Positions 48,701 to 59,250 of a DNA stretch of 64,000 nt are shown one piece after another. The translations under genes and the position numbers were made by a program. Where the stretch lies: assembly GCF_041381155.1 (NCBI RefSeq), contig NC_091142.1, positions 21,910,362-21,974,361 on the forward strand, written 5' to 3'. The notes beneath the pieces are model-generated. The model searched no databases, was not told the origin of the DNA, and saw nothing but the letters and a program-made list of their open reading frames with translations. Origin of the DNA: Argopecten irradians (Eukaryota > Mollusca > Bivalvia > Pectinida > Pectinidae). Every line of letters begins with the position of its first letter. The stretch's first letter is position 1.

Positions 48701-49184
48701 TTTGTTGTGATGCGTTTTGAAGTTAAATACAAATTTGATATCGCAGTATCAGTTATTAAAAGATACATATCACCATAAGAATTATTTCAAACCAACAATA
48801 AACCTATATGGTAACATCTATAAACATTTATCTAATTGTTGATATTGTAATGTATGTTTATTTTACAAATATGATATTAAATACGCTCATAACATATAAA
48901 GTTCATACACAAACAGAATGAAATATGTCCGAGGAAAACGAAAAGTGAGTGCACAATCTTTACGCTAATCTTTTCCTGGCTAGTACGTTGCCTGATCACG
49001 CGTAGCTAGGAAGAAACGAAGTCATGAACTGATTATATATTTGACATCTTGACTTATTGATATTCTTACCCGGCATTTTCAACGTCATCTTTGATAGCTA
49101 CGAAGCATGTAACTTTCTTGTCTTTTAGTATTTTTGCAGAACAGAACATCCAGGCGCCATGACAAATCGCAGCAATCGGCTTTC
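45750..49184 (-). CDS. DJ-1/PfpI-family protein, last two exons
   Basis: Minus-strand exons 49184-49070 and 45861-45750 (stop TAG) join in phase (GCC GG/G GCA) with GTAAGA and TAG splice sites. They give about 75 residues: GKPIAAICHGAWMFCSAKIL, then KDKKVTCFVAIKDDVENAGA, LYEDSPVVVDGNMITSRHPK and DLPEFCKAIISQLKK. AICHG is the nucleophile elbow of the DJ-1/PfpI family, with the catalytic Cys, and VVDGNMITSRHP is the matching C-terminal signature. Family members act as glyoxalases, deglycases, proteases or chaperones; the exact role is not decided by the sequence. The exons for the N-terminal half (Glu nucleophile partner and GG motif) were not found in the window up to about 59 kb, so the gene is partial here or its upstream exons are too short to see. 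The 3.2-kb intron carries the 170-nt tandem array. Confidence 0.82.
46190..46251. repeat. Short inverted repeat with CRE octamers
   Basis: GGTTACTGTGACGACGTCAT faces ATGACGTCACAATGACC across about 20 AT-rich bases. It resembles the centre of the CRE-bearing MITE family but lacks its outer arms. Confidence 0.5.
46334..46430. repeat. Inverted repeat TTATGAAGTCATAGAC
   Basis: TTTATGAAGTCATAGACAAA and TTTCGTCTATGACTTCATAA face each other. A related block occurs inverted near 2580-2625 (GGTCTATGACTTTATAAACC), so this is a dispersed element. Confidence 0.5.
46735..47745. repeat. Six tandem units of about 170 nt
   Basis: Each unit has ATTTTCAGCAATGTTTCCAT, GGTTACAGAAAAA, TAGCAAAAGGCACTACTAGA and ATATCTCTGCTGGTTTTAGA. 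The units start near 46740, 46911, 47086, 47251, 47422 and 47592. A GACGGACGGACGGACGG stretch follows at 47750-47778, and CCCCCGCC occurs near both outer ends (46510, 47794). Probably the body of a satellite-bearing transposon. It lies in the DJ-1/PfpI intron; minus-strand frames of 81 and 99 aa across it are artefacts. Confidence 0.85.
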
Positions 49185-50039
49185 CTGTACAACAAAAGAA
49201 ACATTTTTACAGCGTTATGTACAGACGATATGTTTAGTTGTATAGTTGCTTTTAGTCGTGGGATAAAATTGTGGCCAGGTTAACTACTGTGGACTGAAAC
49301 ACCCGTGAATACAATAGAACGTATAACTATATATAACCTAGTTTAAATAAAAAATAAAAGCTTGTAGTACAGTTTGTCTATATTATATATGTATAATATA
49401 TGTATCGTTGACGCTGTCTCGAGTGTCGAGTATGGGCCACTAACCAATATTTCATACTTTTAGTTAAACTGGCAAGAAAGTAAACAAATGTCTGTCATTT
49501 AATTGAAGAATACTGCGAATCTTCGAATCGTAATATCACTGGGTGTGATGATACAGATACCTTGGTTACAATATACAGACAGATTAGTGTTACACTAATA
49601 TCATCTAAAATACTTCTCATAACGTTGATCGGTAGTGCTATAAATCATTATAATGATATATGTTCTGTAAACCAATCCTTTTTTCTATTCGTTTTCCTTC
49701 ACACGATTTAAAGGCATACAGAAATCACCAGTTTAAACAAAGTCTTAAACCTAACCATTTTCATCCATGGATACTGGATATCATCAAAGTACTGAAAGTA
49801 CTGAGAGCTTAAGGCAAGTGAAGAAAGTTAATTTGCAGGTATTCACACGAGTAGACATAACAAACAAGTGTTAGCTTCCCAAAAAGCTAAGAAGGCTACC
49901 ATACAGTATTGTTTATTAGGAAGCATTTTCACAGTTACCTAGGGTAGCTGCCATAGTTCTTATTCTCATTATTGAATAATGATAATTCAAATGCTTTCGC
50001 ATTCAATGTAAAAGATTATCAACTTCATGATATTCATGA

Positions 50040-50225
50040 AAGGGCCACTAGGCTACCTTTCCGATACAAAAAAAAAATAAAAAAATTTTTATAACAATTA
50101 TAACATAATAAATTGAAGTTTTGCCGTGTGGCGCAGAAATGGACAACTAACATAATACGACCTGCGATATGAAACTTAACCTTTTATTTATTTCAATAAA
50201 GTTGTTCATAAGGTGAAGAGGGCCT
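50040..50225 (+). repeat. Dispersed repeat of unknown class, internally deleted copy
   Basis: GGGCCACTAGGCTACCTTTC plus an A/T run, then TTTTGCCGTGTGGCGCAGAA and CATAATACGACCTGCGATAT. It matches the two ends of 6770-7070 without its middle. Confidence 0.6.
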
Positions 50226-50689
50226 TTTTCTTATGCTAACAAGTTTTCCGTCAAATATACACTATACTGATATACATTTACATGTACATGTACTTGGACA
50301 AGTTGGTGAAATACATAGTATACAAGCATAACTTTTCAGTTAAAACTGTACTTTAATTGAGCGCATACTGTTCCACAAATATCCCCTAAGTAAAGCCTAA
50401 CTTTGTTTCAGCATCTTCCATGTACGGACAGTTTTTACAAGTACAATTTTTGTAGGTCATGACAATCTAGCGTACAGTATCAGTTCGGCTATATCTAGAT
50501 GCTCCACGCGCTCCCGGCAATGTTTCTATTCAGTACGTGTAGCGACGCCTTGTGTGATTTCTGAGAATAATGTCCAACAACCAGAAAAAACATTCTGACT
50601 TCTCTGGGTTTATCTAATGATAATTTGTTTGCAATGATTTCCCCACTGGTATCCCTTACACACATGAAATCTTCAACAACAAGTAACCA

Positions 50690-51206
50690 ATTATTTGTTT
50701 GTCCTGCAGGTAGGGCGTTAGAATTGTACCTGCTGCCCCTATTGCATGATCGTAAAAGGCAACTAAATTTAGGATCTTATCTTTTCTATTCTTCCTATCT
50801 TACTTTATCTTTCCTAATGCCTCCCTTGGCACCGCCTCACTTTTGGCCTTGAGATGAGCGTTCGCCCCTGTGAGGAAGGCTCTGGGTTCTCTCCCCTGGC
50901 TGAGACAGACCAAAGTCTATAAAAGTGGTAGTTTCTGCTCCGGGGAGTGGAACGACTGGTTCGCCCGTTGTCAGTATAATGTAACCGGGTGGGGTGTGTT
51001 GCTTGGTGTCTTCAGTTGCATGCTTCAGTGGTATAGCACTATAAAAAGGGCAACAGTTCCACTATGCAAGAAGACACAACATGAATATACTGCAGTCTCC
51101 CAAGACATGCACCTCGCACATAATACACGCAACACACCGCATACATGGAAGGCCGTCCTTACATGACCATAGCTGTTAATAGGACGTTAAAATAATCAAA
51201 CAAACA
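50690..51206 (+). mobile_element. SINE-tailed retroposon, about 500 nt
   Basis: The 3' end CCTTACATGACCATAGCTGT, then TAATAGGACGTTAAAAT, is the same tail as in the SINEs at 24251 and 37088. The head is different (GGTAGGGCGTTAGAATTGTA). The body GAGCGTTCGCCCCTGTGAGG is GC-richer than its surroundings. Its 98-aa and 75-aa open frames are part of the repeat and not genes. Confidence 0.65.
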
Positions 51207-51631
51207 ACACATGTAAATCATTTGGGCCAGCCAATCAAAGTGAACAGACTACTTATAACAATGTGAAATCCCAACAACATGGCAGGCAAAGCAACCAATT
51301 ATAATAGGATGGTAGCAATAATGAAAATCACTGGAACCTACAACTTAAAAAATGTGTTCCTATCCAAATAATCTCCCCAGAGAGAAGTAACATTAATTAT
51401 TGTCAATTAAGCTATTATTTGATTATTGATCTTATGTGTATGATACAAATGATATTGCTTTTCACAAGTTTCATGGCTTTTATCTTAAATGTTGTTTACA
51501 GATAGCATTGATAAGGAACTATATGCAATATCTAAAATTTACATGTAAAACTTTCTGGATGAATTCAGTGGTATAGATCAACTACAGAAGGAAAGGCAGA
51601 GTTATCAAGACAGGAAATTAAATGCAAGTAA

Positions 51632-52896
51632 TAACAAAAGGATCATGGGTCGTAATGATCATCTGACTATTGGCACAATAAAACATTTAAAAAATAGTAA
51701 TGGCAAATAATTAAGGCAATAAAAAGAAATCTTTAATTTGATTATTTGACCTTGAATGAAGGTCAAGGTCATTCATTTGAACAAACTTGGTAGCCCTTCA
51801 TCCTAGCATGTCACAGACCAAATATCAGGTCTCTAGGCCTCTTAGTTATTCACAACAAGTCGTTTTAAATATTTACCGTGTATGCCTATTTGGTTCCTGT
51901 GACCTAAAATGGCAGTCAAGGTCATTGAACGTTGTAGCCTTTCATCCTAGCATGTCACTGGCCCAATATCAGTTCTCTGGGCCTCTTAGTTATTTGCAAG
52001 ATGTTATAAAAATATTTTAGACTATTTGACCCCTGTGACCTTAAATGGCGACCAAGGTCATTCATTTGAATAACCTGGTAGCCCTTCATTCCAGTATGTC
52101 ACAAGCCCAATGTCAGTTCTCTAGGCCTCTTAGTTATTCCCAAAAAGTTGTTTAAAGTTATAGCTTTTTGACTCCTGTGACACTGAACGGCAGTCAAGGT
52201 CATTCATTTGAACAAACTTGGAAGCCTTTTATCTCATCATATCTTTAAACCTTTTTAACCTTTTTTACCCCTGTGACATTGAATGTAGATCAAGGTAAAT
52301 CATTTGAACAAACTCGGTAGCCCTTCTTCTTAGCATGCTGCAAATATCAGTACCCTGGGCCTTTCCGATATTGAGAAGTCGTTTGAGTGAAAAATTTATG
52401 CAAGACGAAGGAAGGTGCATGATGACTTTAGGTTAGTGCTGTGTATCGCAAGGTATCTGACGATGCAATACATATCATGATACAGGGTTCACGATACGAT
52501 ACATATCACGATATTTTAATAGACACATCGAATGTCATGATGTTGTTGTAAATGTGTTGTTAGGTTGGTTGTATTTCCGGAAAATTTTATTTTTTGCTTA
52601 CACTCACTACAATAGACGCGAGTTTTATAGACAGAAACTTAATAAGACCAGCAAGTGGACTTAAAGGTTACAGATTATGATTCCACAATTTTGTTACAAA
52701 CAAACGTTCGACTGACATTGACCAAGGGAGATAATCCAATGTTCAATTTTTATTTTTAGGTATCGCGATACAAATAAATTGTACACGATACATTGATGCA
52801 CCACGTGCATCAAGGGATGCAATACATTGATGCATCCATGTGAATCGTAAAATATCTACTATAGGTCATCCTTACCCTTCAGGTCAGATGATCCAA
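51632..52896 (+). mobile_element. Helentron/HINE-like element C, worn, with a nested insertion
   Basis: Same family as 5771-6371: start AACAAAAGGATCATGGGTCG, then GATCATCTGACTATTGG. About five internal units contain TGAATGAAGGTCAAGGTCAT and GGCCTCTTAGTTATTCACAA. The end TTACCCTTCAGGTCAGATGA, then TCCAA, is a decayed form of the CTAA end. Between about 52427 and 52855 it is interrupted by another element. Confidence 0.65.
52427..52855. mobile_element. Element nested in HINE-like element C
   Basis: Starts GGTTAGTGCTGTGTATCGCA and is rich in ACGATACGATACATATCACG; the right half has GTATCGCGATACAAATAAAT and GTACACGATACATTGATGCA in loosely inverted form. About 430 nt, non-coding. The TIR resembles hAT-type small elements, but the class is not settled. 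Confidence 0.45.
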
Positions 52897-53696
52897 GGGT
52901 TAATTGTCCTATAAAGAATTGGTTGCTGCATCAAAATCCAAAGTGAACAGCGTTTAATTATATTTATTCAAAAATACTTGAATAAAATAACATAGCATAA
53001 CATTACAAAACATTATTTTTATTTTACTCTTTAGTGATACATGTCCATCTGAATGTATGCATTTTTATATGTTTTTACATACACCGTACCGTAAATCTGT
53101 TCAATTGCAAATTTACTTGAAACCTGCAGTCCACTAATTATGTCATGTTCTTCATTAGATGTTTTGCAACACTACGGTCCATTGGACAGAATTGTAACCC
53201 TAGATTTGACGACAAAGTTGTCTAGAGCTTTATATATCTGCCATTGCAGCTAGTTAATATATGCCCGGTATTATTTCACTGCTTCTTGATAATCTCAATT
53301 CTTCAACATTTTGAGTCTGCTGTGAATGAACAGCAAATATTGGGTCCTGTTATTTTAGAATTTAACAAAATATGCAATAATTTCAATAAAAAATTATGTT
53401 AGAGTCCTCTAACATAAACTTAAACAAGAATTTTGTTTAGTTCAAGTCAGTTGTGGAATCTTGTATACAAGTAATTTGAGTTAATATATTAGCATCATTT
53501 TTAATCTTTTTATTTTTAATTTTCATCAATATTTTAAGCTCATGTTTCCAGTTTTTAAATCAGAGATAATAATTGTCTTAATAAAATCTAGCCTTATTAC
53601 ACTTGTCTCTTAAACTTCATATATACACATGTATATTATGTACATATATACATGTACAAATGTATTGTGTATGCATGATTGTATCTCTATCTTGAT

Positions 53697-53781
53697 TAGC
53701 TACTGTTGTAGCGGAAAAGATATCACCTTTTGACTGAAAGTCAGTCAGAAGGTGATATCTTTTCCGCTACAACAGTAGCTA
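53697..53781. repeat. Near-perfect hairpin, 40-bp arms, 5-nt loop
   Basis: The left arm TAGCTACTGTTGTAGCGGAA, AAGATATCACCTTTTGACTG is repeated inverted after AAAGT. The only non-Watson-Crick pair is one T against G, which would still pair as G-U in RNA. It is flanked by AT-rich sequence. It could be a very young mini-foldback transposon or a transcribed hairpin RNA. Confidence 0.9.
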
Positions 53782-54131
53782 TATATTGATTACATCAATA
53801 TGCTAATTCATTGTCATGTATGTTACACACTATACAAAATCCTACATACCGTTCTGTTTTGTGATGTGACACTCCATTACCACGGTATCCATATGGACAA
53901 TTTGGCAAATTAAATCTGTTACACCTACTGATTTAATGCATTAAATCGTATGTCATAAAATTAGAAAATAATGCTAGCAGTTAATTTTTGTCAACTTCGA
54001 CTTTGAAAAAGAAACTGCTCCAAAATTTAAAGTAATGTTCTTGTTCTTGTAATAAAATAAAACATCTATATCACATGTTAGCAGTTTTATTTACTGTAGA
54101 CAGGTATAAGCAAAACGAAATAAACACTTAC

Positions 54132-54355
54132 GATTTTTGCTGTTTCTGTGTCCAAATACAAATAGAATGTTGTAGGCTTTGATTATTGTCACAATTAAGG
54201 GCCTTCCCGGCCGGGCATCCGTCAAAATAGGAAACATACTGATACTGAGTGATAGATGTCTGTGTAAACGTAAAATTCAGTAACAAGAAGTACAAAATAG
54301 CACTCTTTTGTTCTGTTTTACTCACAAAGGATGACACTTCATCTGCTAACGACAT
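54132..54355 (-). CDS. Possible small Cys-containing gene start, low support
   Basis: From ATG 54355 the frame reads MSLADEVSSF, then TTT/GTGAGT (donor-like), a 66-nt stretch ending TTTACACAG, then TSITQYQYVSYFDGCPAGKA, LNCDNNQSLQHSICIW and a GTAAGTG donor after 54132. The 66 nt is also open in frame and encodes a hydrophobic run (SAILYFLLLNF), so it may be coding and not an intron. An upstream ATG at 54370 adds MLLVN. No family is recognised. Confidence 0.2.
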
Positions 54356-55248
54356 GTTCACAAGCAACATTGTTGCAATTCTTATTTCCCATGATCGGAG
54401 AAGTGATCATGAATGGCGCACATGTTTACTTTCACTATCGGTATGCTGTAAGTGATAACACCAGAGGCTATCCGAATGAAGACTACGTCACTCTTTTGTA
54501 CTTCCTGTTGCGCATGTGCGGTAAAACAATATCTGTCACGGACATTCTGGGCTATGTCAGCTTGTTACATTACGATTGTATGATGTTACCGATTGATATT
54601 AAATTGATATACCAATGCCATTTGCAGTGTTGGAGAATAAATCTCTCACATTTCATTATGCTTACATTGAAATTTGCTCCATTTGAAGATCGCCCCAAAC
54701 AACATCGGTAAAATGTACCACTAAGCTAACTCACGAAGTTGATACGTTCACACAGGAATACGTTCAAATAGGAATGCATGTCGACTACCTAGGTACGGAT
54801 CGGATACTTAAATTGGGGTACACGAGGACAAAATTTAGTACCCATACCAGCCCTACTTATACATACTTAAATCCTGTCAATTCCTTTAATTAGTGTTATC
54901 TAAACTAGAAGTTCATCATATACGCAAATGATTGGCGAGAATATAGGTCATCGATCGCTATCATTCATGTAAATTATTCTCACTATTTTTCATTAATAGA
55001 CAATGATATTATTATAGCTTTGGACACATTTTTGAAGCTATAACACTTAAGGAAATACTACAGGTTTTTTTCATGCAATCATAATTACACTATGACAGCA
55101 TATTTGCTTTAGAAAGCGGATTTTTTGGACCCGAGTTGTAGTACTTTTTCACGCTAGGTGGTGTCGTAGTCGAAAGGGTATTTCCGGTATTTCCGGTTGT
55201 AGAGGCAATACCAATACGCTGAAAGGCTTATAGCCTTAAGCGTAAATA

Positions 55249-55507
55249 TACGGAATTCCATGGATATTGGATATAAATATACGGAATTCCATGGATATTG
55301 GATATAAATATACGGATTTCCATGGATACTGGATATAAATATACGGATTTTCATTGATATTTGATATAAATATACGGATTTCCATGGATACTGGATATAA
55401 ATATACGGATTTTCATTGATATTTGATAGAAATATACGGATTTCCATGGATATTGGATATAACATACGGATTTCCGTGGATACTGGATATAAATATATGG
55501 ATTTACA
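55249..55507. repeat. 31-nt minisatellite, about 8 units
   Basis: Unit AAATATACGGATTTCCATGG plus ATATTGGATAT, starting at 55244, 55275, 55306, 55337 and onward. Since 31 is not a multiple of three, the 141-aa minus-strand frame through it cycles all three phases. All three are free of stops on that strand, so that frame is not a gene. Confidence 0.9.
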
Positions 55508-55989
55508 GCAGATGTTCGGAAAGCTTAAACAGCGTAAAACGTCTTTAGTCTTAAAATGCGAAATGAAATCATCATGCAAATGATTTTTTTCCCTTTTAAA
55601 TCCTGTAAAACAACCGATATTATATACAGTATCTTAGTGAATTCAACTATAGTTTAGATAATTGTTTGTTAGATAGTGATAAAATATATGTGCTATTTCA
55701 TCCCGTCCTCATTTCGAGACATATTGCAATATGAATAGAACAACTGATCATGTTCATTTAATATATCTATATATCCAGTTCATTAAGAAACATCGAATCA
55801 TTCTCTATACTACCTCGTGTGTTTATACAGGGAAATACCAACACAAACTGTACGTCGATGATTGCATAATAGCTACTCTACCCCGCATCCTTTTATCGCA
55901 AGTGCGTGATTTATTTTGAAAGTGATATAATATTGTATATAATAGATATTATATCATATAGCGGATTATATTATAGCATAATAATGTGT

Positions 55990-56445
55990 ATATTGACCTG
56001 GTCAACCAAAATTATGGCAAGAACACATGCATACACATCTACACATGACTGCCATGTTTCATTGGAATTGATACGATAGTTTCAGAGAATTTGTCTGGAC
56101 AGATTTGGAAACATGTGTAAAATGAAGTCACCTGGTTCCAATGGTAACACCATGGTAACCATATTTTAATATGGTCCCTAACATAGACAGAGGAGTTTTT
56201 TAAGACAGAGGAGTTTTTTAAGCTAAACACCAGTGTATAGTGATCTGGTTACCATGGCAAAAACGAAAACAAAAGATGTATAAAAAAAATTGAAAACCTG
56301 CATGTTCATATCCACACATGGTCCCAAACATTACATCCAAGTTTCATTGGAATCGATTTAGTTGTTTAGGAGGAGTTGTTAGAACACACTTTTCTACGGA
56401 CGGACAGACAGATAGATAAAGCTGATTCCAGTATACTTCCTAACT
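55990..56445. repeat. Two degenerate ~190-nt units followed by an ACGGACGG stretch
   Basis: GACCTGGTCAACCAAAATTA and GATCTGGTTACCATGGCAAA begin the two units. Both contain TTTCATTGGAATTGAT or TTTCATTGGAATCGAT. CTACGGACGGACAGACAGAT follows at the end, as in the 46.7-kb array. A 19-nt tandem doublet (AGACAGAGGAGTTTTTTA) lies at 56184-56221. Confidence 0.6.
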
Positions 56446-56629
56446 TCGTTGTAAGTGTATATTTATGATCTTCATTGTATCTTCTATTATAACAAAAAGA
56501 CTTTTGCTGTACATACAATGTATATATTATATAGACTATGAGTATATGAATGAAAGGGTGAAGAACAATAACTTTAACCTCATCTTATAACTTACAATCA
56601 CTTAATATCATACACAATCCTTTTGATTA

Positions 56630-58738
56630 AACAAGAGGTCCATGGGCCTTAACGGTCATCTGACTCATGGCACATAACAACAGGCACAGTATAAAGTAGT
56701 GGTTAACAATTAATGTAAGCAATTCAAGGGACTCCTTTGTTGAATATGTAAGTTTCTAAAATAGGTAAAAGTCATTTTTTGAACAAACTTGGTAGCCATT
56801 CATCCACATATGGTTGTAACCCATTCAAGGATTAAGGAGGAGTCAGATTTTAAAGCCAAATTTCAGCAAAGCTCCCATTTTGGACCCCCGCCGTTCTATC
56901 CCCATTGGTCTTACCTCAGTCCTTTATAAAATATGATTTTCCTCGCCTAAAGTTCCCCCTTCTGAGCCCCGCCCCTCTTTCCCAATGGGTCGGACCTAAC
57001 TCGTTTATATTAAATATGATTGTCCTTCCCAAGTGATGTTTCACACAAAATATGGATGCATTCATCCACTCAAAAGGTTAAGGAGGGGTAGGATTTTAAA
57101 GCAAAAACAAGTACTCATTTCAGTAATGGACACCATTACATATTCTTCCATGCTTAGTTGCAGAGAAGTCGTTTATATGGAAATAGCCAAATTGACCCCT
57201 TTTGACCCCGCCCCTCAGGCCCCCGGGGGTCAGCCCTATCATTTGCACAATTTGGAATCCCCACCCTTTAAGGATGCTAACATTGCATTATGGGTGCTAT
57301 CCCATGCTTAGTTTCAGAGAAGAACTCATTTATATGGAAATAGCCAAATTGAGCCCTTTTGACTTCGCCCTTCAAGCCCCCAGGGGGTCAGCCCCATCCT
57401 TTGTACAATATTGAATCCCCACCCTATAAGGAAGCTACCATTGCATTATGGGTGCTATCTCATGCTTAGTTTCAGAGAGGAAGTCGTTTATATGGAAATA
57501 GCCAAATTGACCTCTTTTGACCCCGCTCCTCAAGCTCACGGGGGTAACCCCTATCATTTGTACAATTTTGAATCTACACACAATAAGGATGCTACGATTG
57601 CATTGTAGGTGCTATCTCATGCTTAATTTCAGAGAAGAAGTCGTTTATATGGAAATAGCCAAAATGACCCCTTTTGGCCCCGTCCCTCAGGCCCCTGGGG
57701 TGTCAGCCCGGACCTTCGGACGAGGTGAGTTAAAATGATTGTCCTTCCCCAATAATGTTTCACACCAAATATGAATGAAATTCATCCAAAGATGAAGGAG
57801 GAGAAGGATTTTAAAGCTAAAATTAAGAAAATTTGCTCTTTTGGGGCCATACCCCTCAGCCCCTAGTAGTTGGACCAGGCTCATTCATATAAGAAATGAT
57901 TATACTTCCCCAATGATGTTTCACACCATATATTGATGAAATCCATCCAAGGATGAAGGAGGAGTAGGATTTTAAAACTAAAATTAAGAAAATTTGCACT
58001 TTTTTGGACCCCAACCCTCAGCCCCTAGGGATCGGACAAGGCGCATTTATATAAAATATGATATTTTTTTCCCAAATGATGTTTCACAACAAATATGAAT
58101 GAAATCCATCCAAGGATGAAGGAGGAGTAGGATTTTAAAGCTAAAATTAAGAAAAATAGCCCTTTTGGGGCCCCACCCCTCAGCCCCTAGGGGAAGGACC
58201 ATGCTCATTTATATAAAATATGATTGTCCTTTCCCAATTATGTTTCACACCAAATATGGACGAAATCCACTCAAGCGGTAAGGGCGAGTAGCGTTTTAAA
58301 TGCAAAAGTTTATGCGCGACGCACGACGCACGACGCATGGCGCTCAACGATGGACGAAGCACGATGACTATAGGTCGTTCTGACCCTTCCTAAAAAACTA
58401 CGGTACATTTATATCCAATGATGTAAAATTCTTCGCGATTTTTATTTAATGAGAGAAAATAAAAATTCGAGAGTTAAAAATTCTCAATCTAGTGATGATA
58501 TTTCACAACCTTAAAAGAGCCAGGCTCATTTATATAAAATATGATTTTCTCTCCCCAATGATGTTTCACACTTAATATTGAAGTAATCCACTCAAGGGTT
58601 AAGGAGGAGTAGGGTTTTAAATGTAAATGTTTACGCACGACGCATGGCGCATGGCGTACGGCGCAACGCGCGGCGCACGACGACGGACGAAGCACGATAG
58701 CTATAGGTCATTCTGACCCTTCGGGTCAAATGACCTAA
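56630..58738 (+). mobile_element. Helentron/HINE-like element D with two internal satellite types
   Basis: Starts AACAAGAGGTCCATGGGCCT, then GGTCATCTGACTCATGG. Ends with hairpin GACCC-TTC-GGGTC (58715-58727) and AAATGACCTAA (CTAA at 58735-58738). The first array (57130-57710) has about four 155-nt units with GTCGTTTATATGGAAATAGC and GACCCCGCCCCTCAGGCCCC. The second (57730-58330) has about four 160-nt units with ATGTTTCACACCAAATATGA and AAGGATGAAGGAGGAGTAGG. ACGACGCACGACGCATGGCG-type stretches precede the end. Open frames across it are artefacts. Confidence 0.7.
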
Positions 58739-58915
58739 AATAGGATTGTCCTTTCCCACGGACGAAGCACGATGACTATAGGTCATTCTGACCCTTCCTG
58801 TAAAACTACGGTACATTTATATCCAATGATGTAAAATACTTCGCGATTTTTATTTAATGAGAGAAAATAAAAATTCGAGAGTTAAAAATTCTCAATCTAG
58901 TGATAATACTTCACA
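58365..58915. repeat. Direct duplication, two ~125-nt copies about 410 nt apart
   Basis: Copies at 58365-58500 and 58777-58915 share GACTATAGGTCATTCTGACC, AAAACTACGGTACATTTATA and AAATTCGAGAGTTAAAAATT with few changes. The second copy lies outside the end of element D, so the end of the element appears to have been duplicated together with its flank. Confidence 0.75.
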
Positions 58916-59250
58916 ACTTTTACTTATTTTGTAATTTTTTCGCCACCAAATGCCCGCGAACCGCAAACATCTTCGCAAAAGTAACCGACAATACGGTAAT
59001 ACTCTAGAAATACCACGATAACATGACTATGACCTCTCCCCCTTACCCATGACACTGCATTAATAGCCGCAGTTAATTATGTATGGAGACATCCTCTTTA
59101 TCTACTGCGGGTCCACCTATAATACCGGTGATGTGGTCGCCTGTTTGATCTCGTGTCGATTTTATCACGTGACAGGAATTCAATTGTTATCATGCATGAT
59201 AAACAAATCAAGGTGTCAATTGAAAATGAGAAAGTTTTCTGTCCGCCGCA

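Larger units (their letters stand above)
49185..59250. other. Repeat-rich gap between the DJ-1/PfpI exons and the GTPase gene
   Basis: No convincing protein gene apart from a weak small frame at 54132-54355. It holds a dispersed repeat, a SINE-tailed retroposon, two satellite-bearing elements, a minisatellite and a near-perfect hairpin. Missing upstream exons of the DJ-1/PfpI gene should lie here or beyond. Confidence 0.5.

Noticed and set aside
50870-51166. 98-aa plus-strand open frame
   Set aside because: It lies entirely inside the SINE-tailed retroposon and has no recognisable domain.
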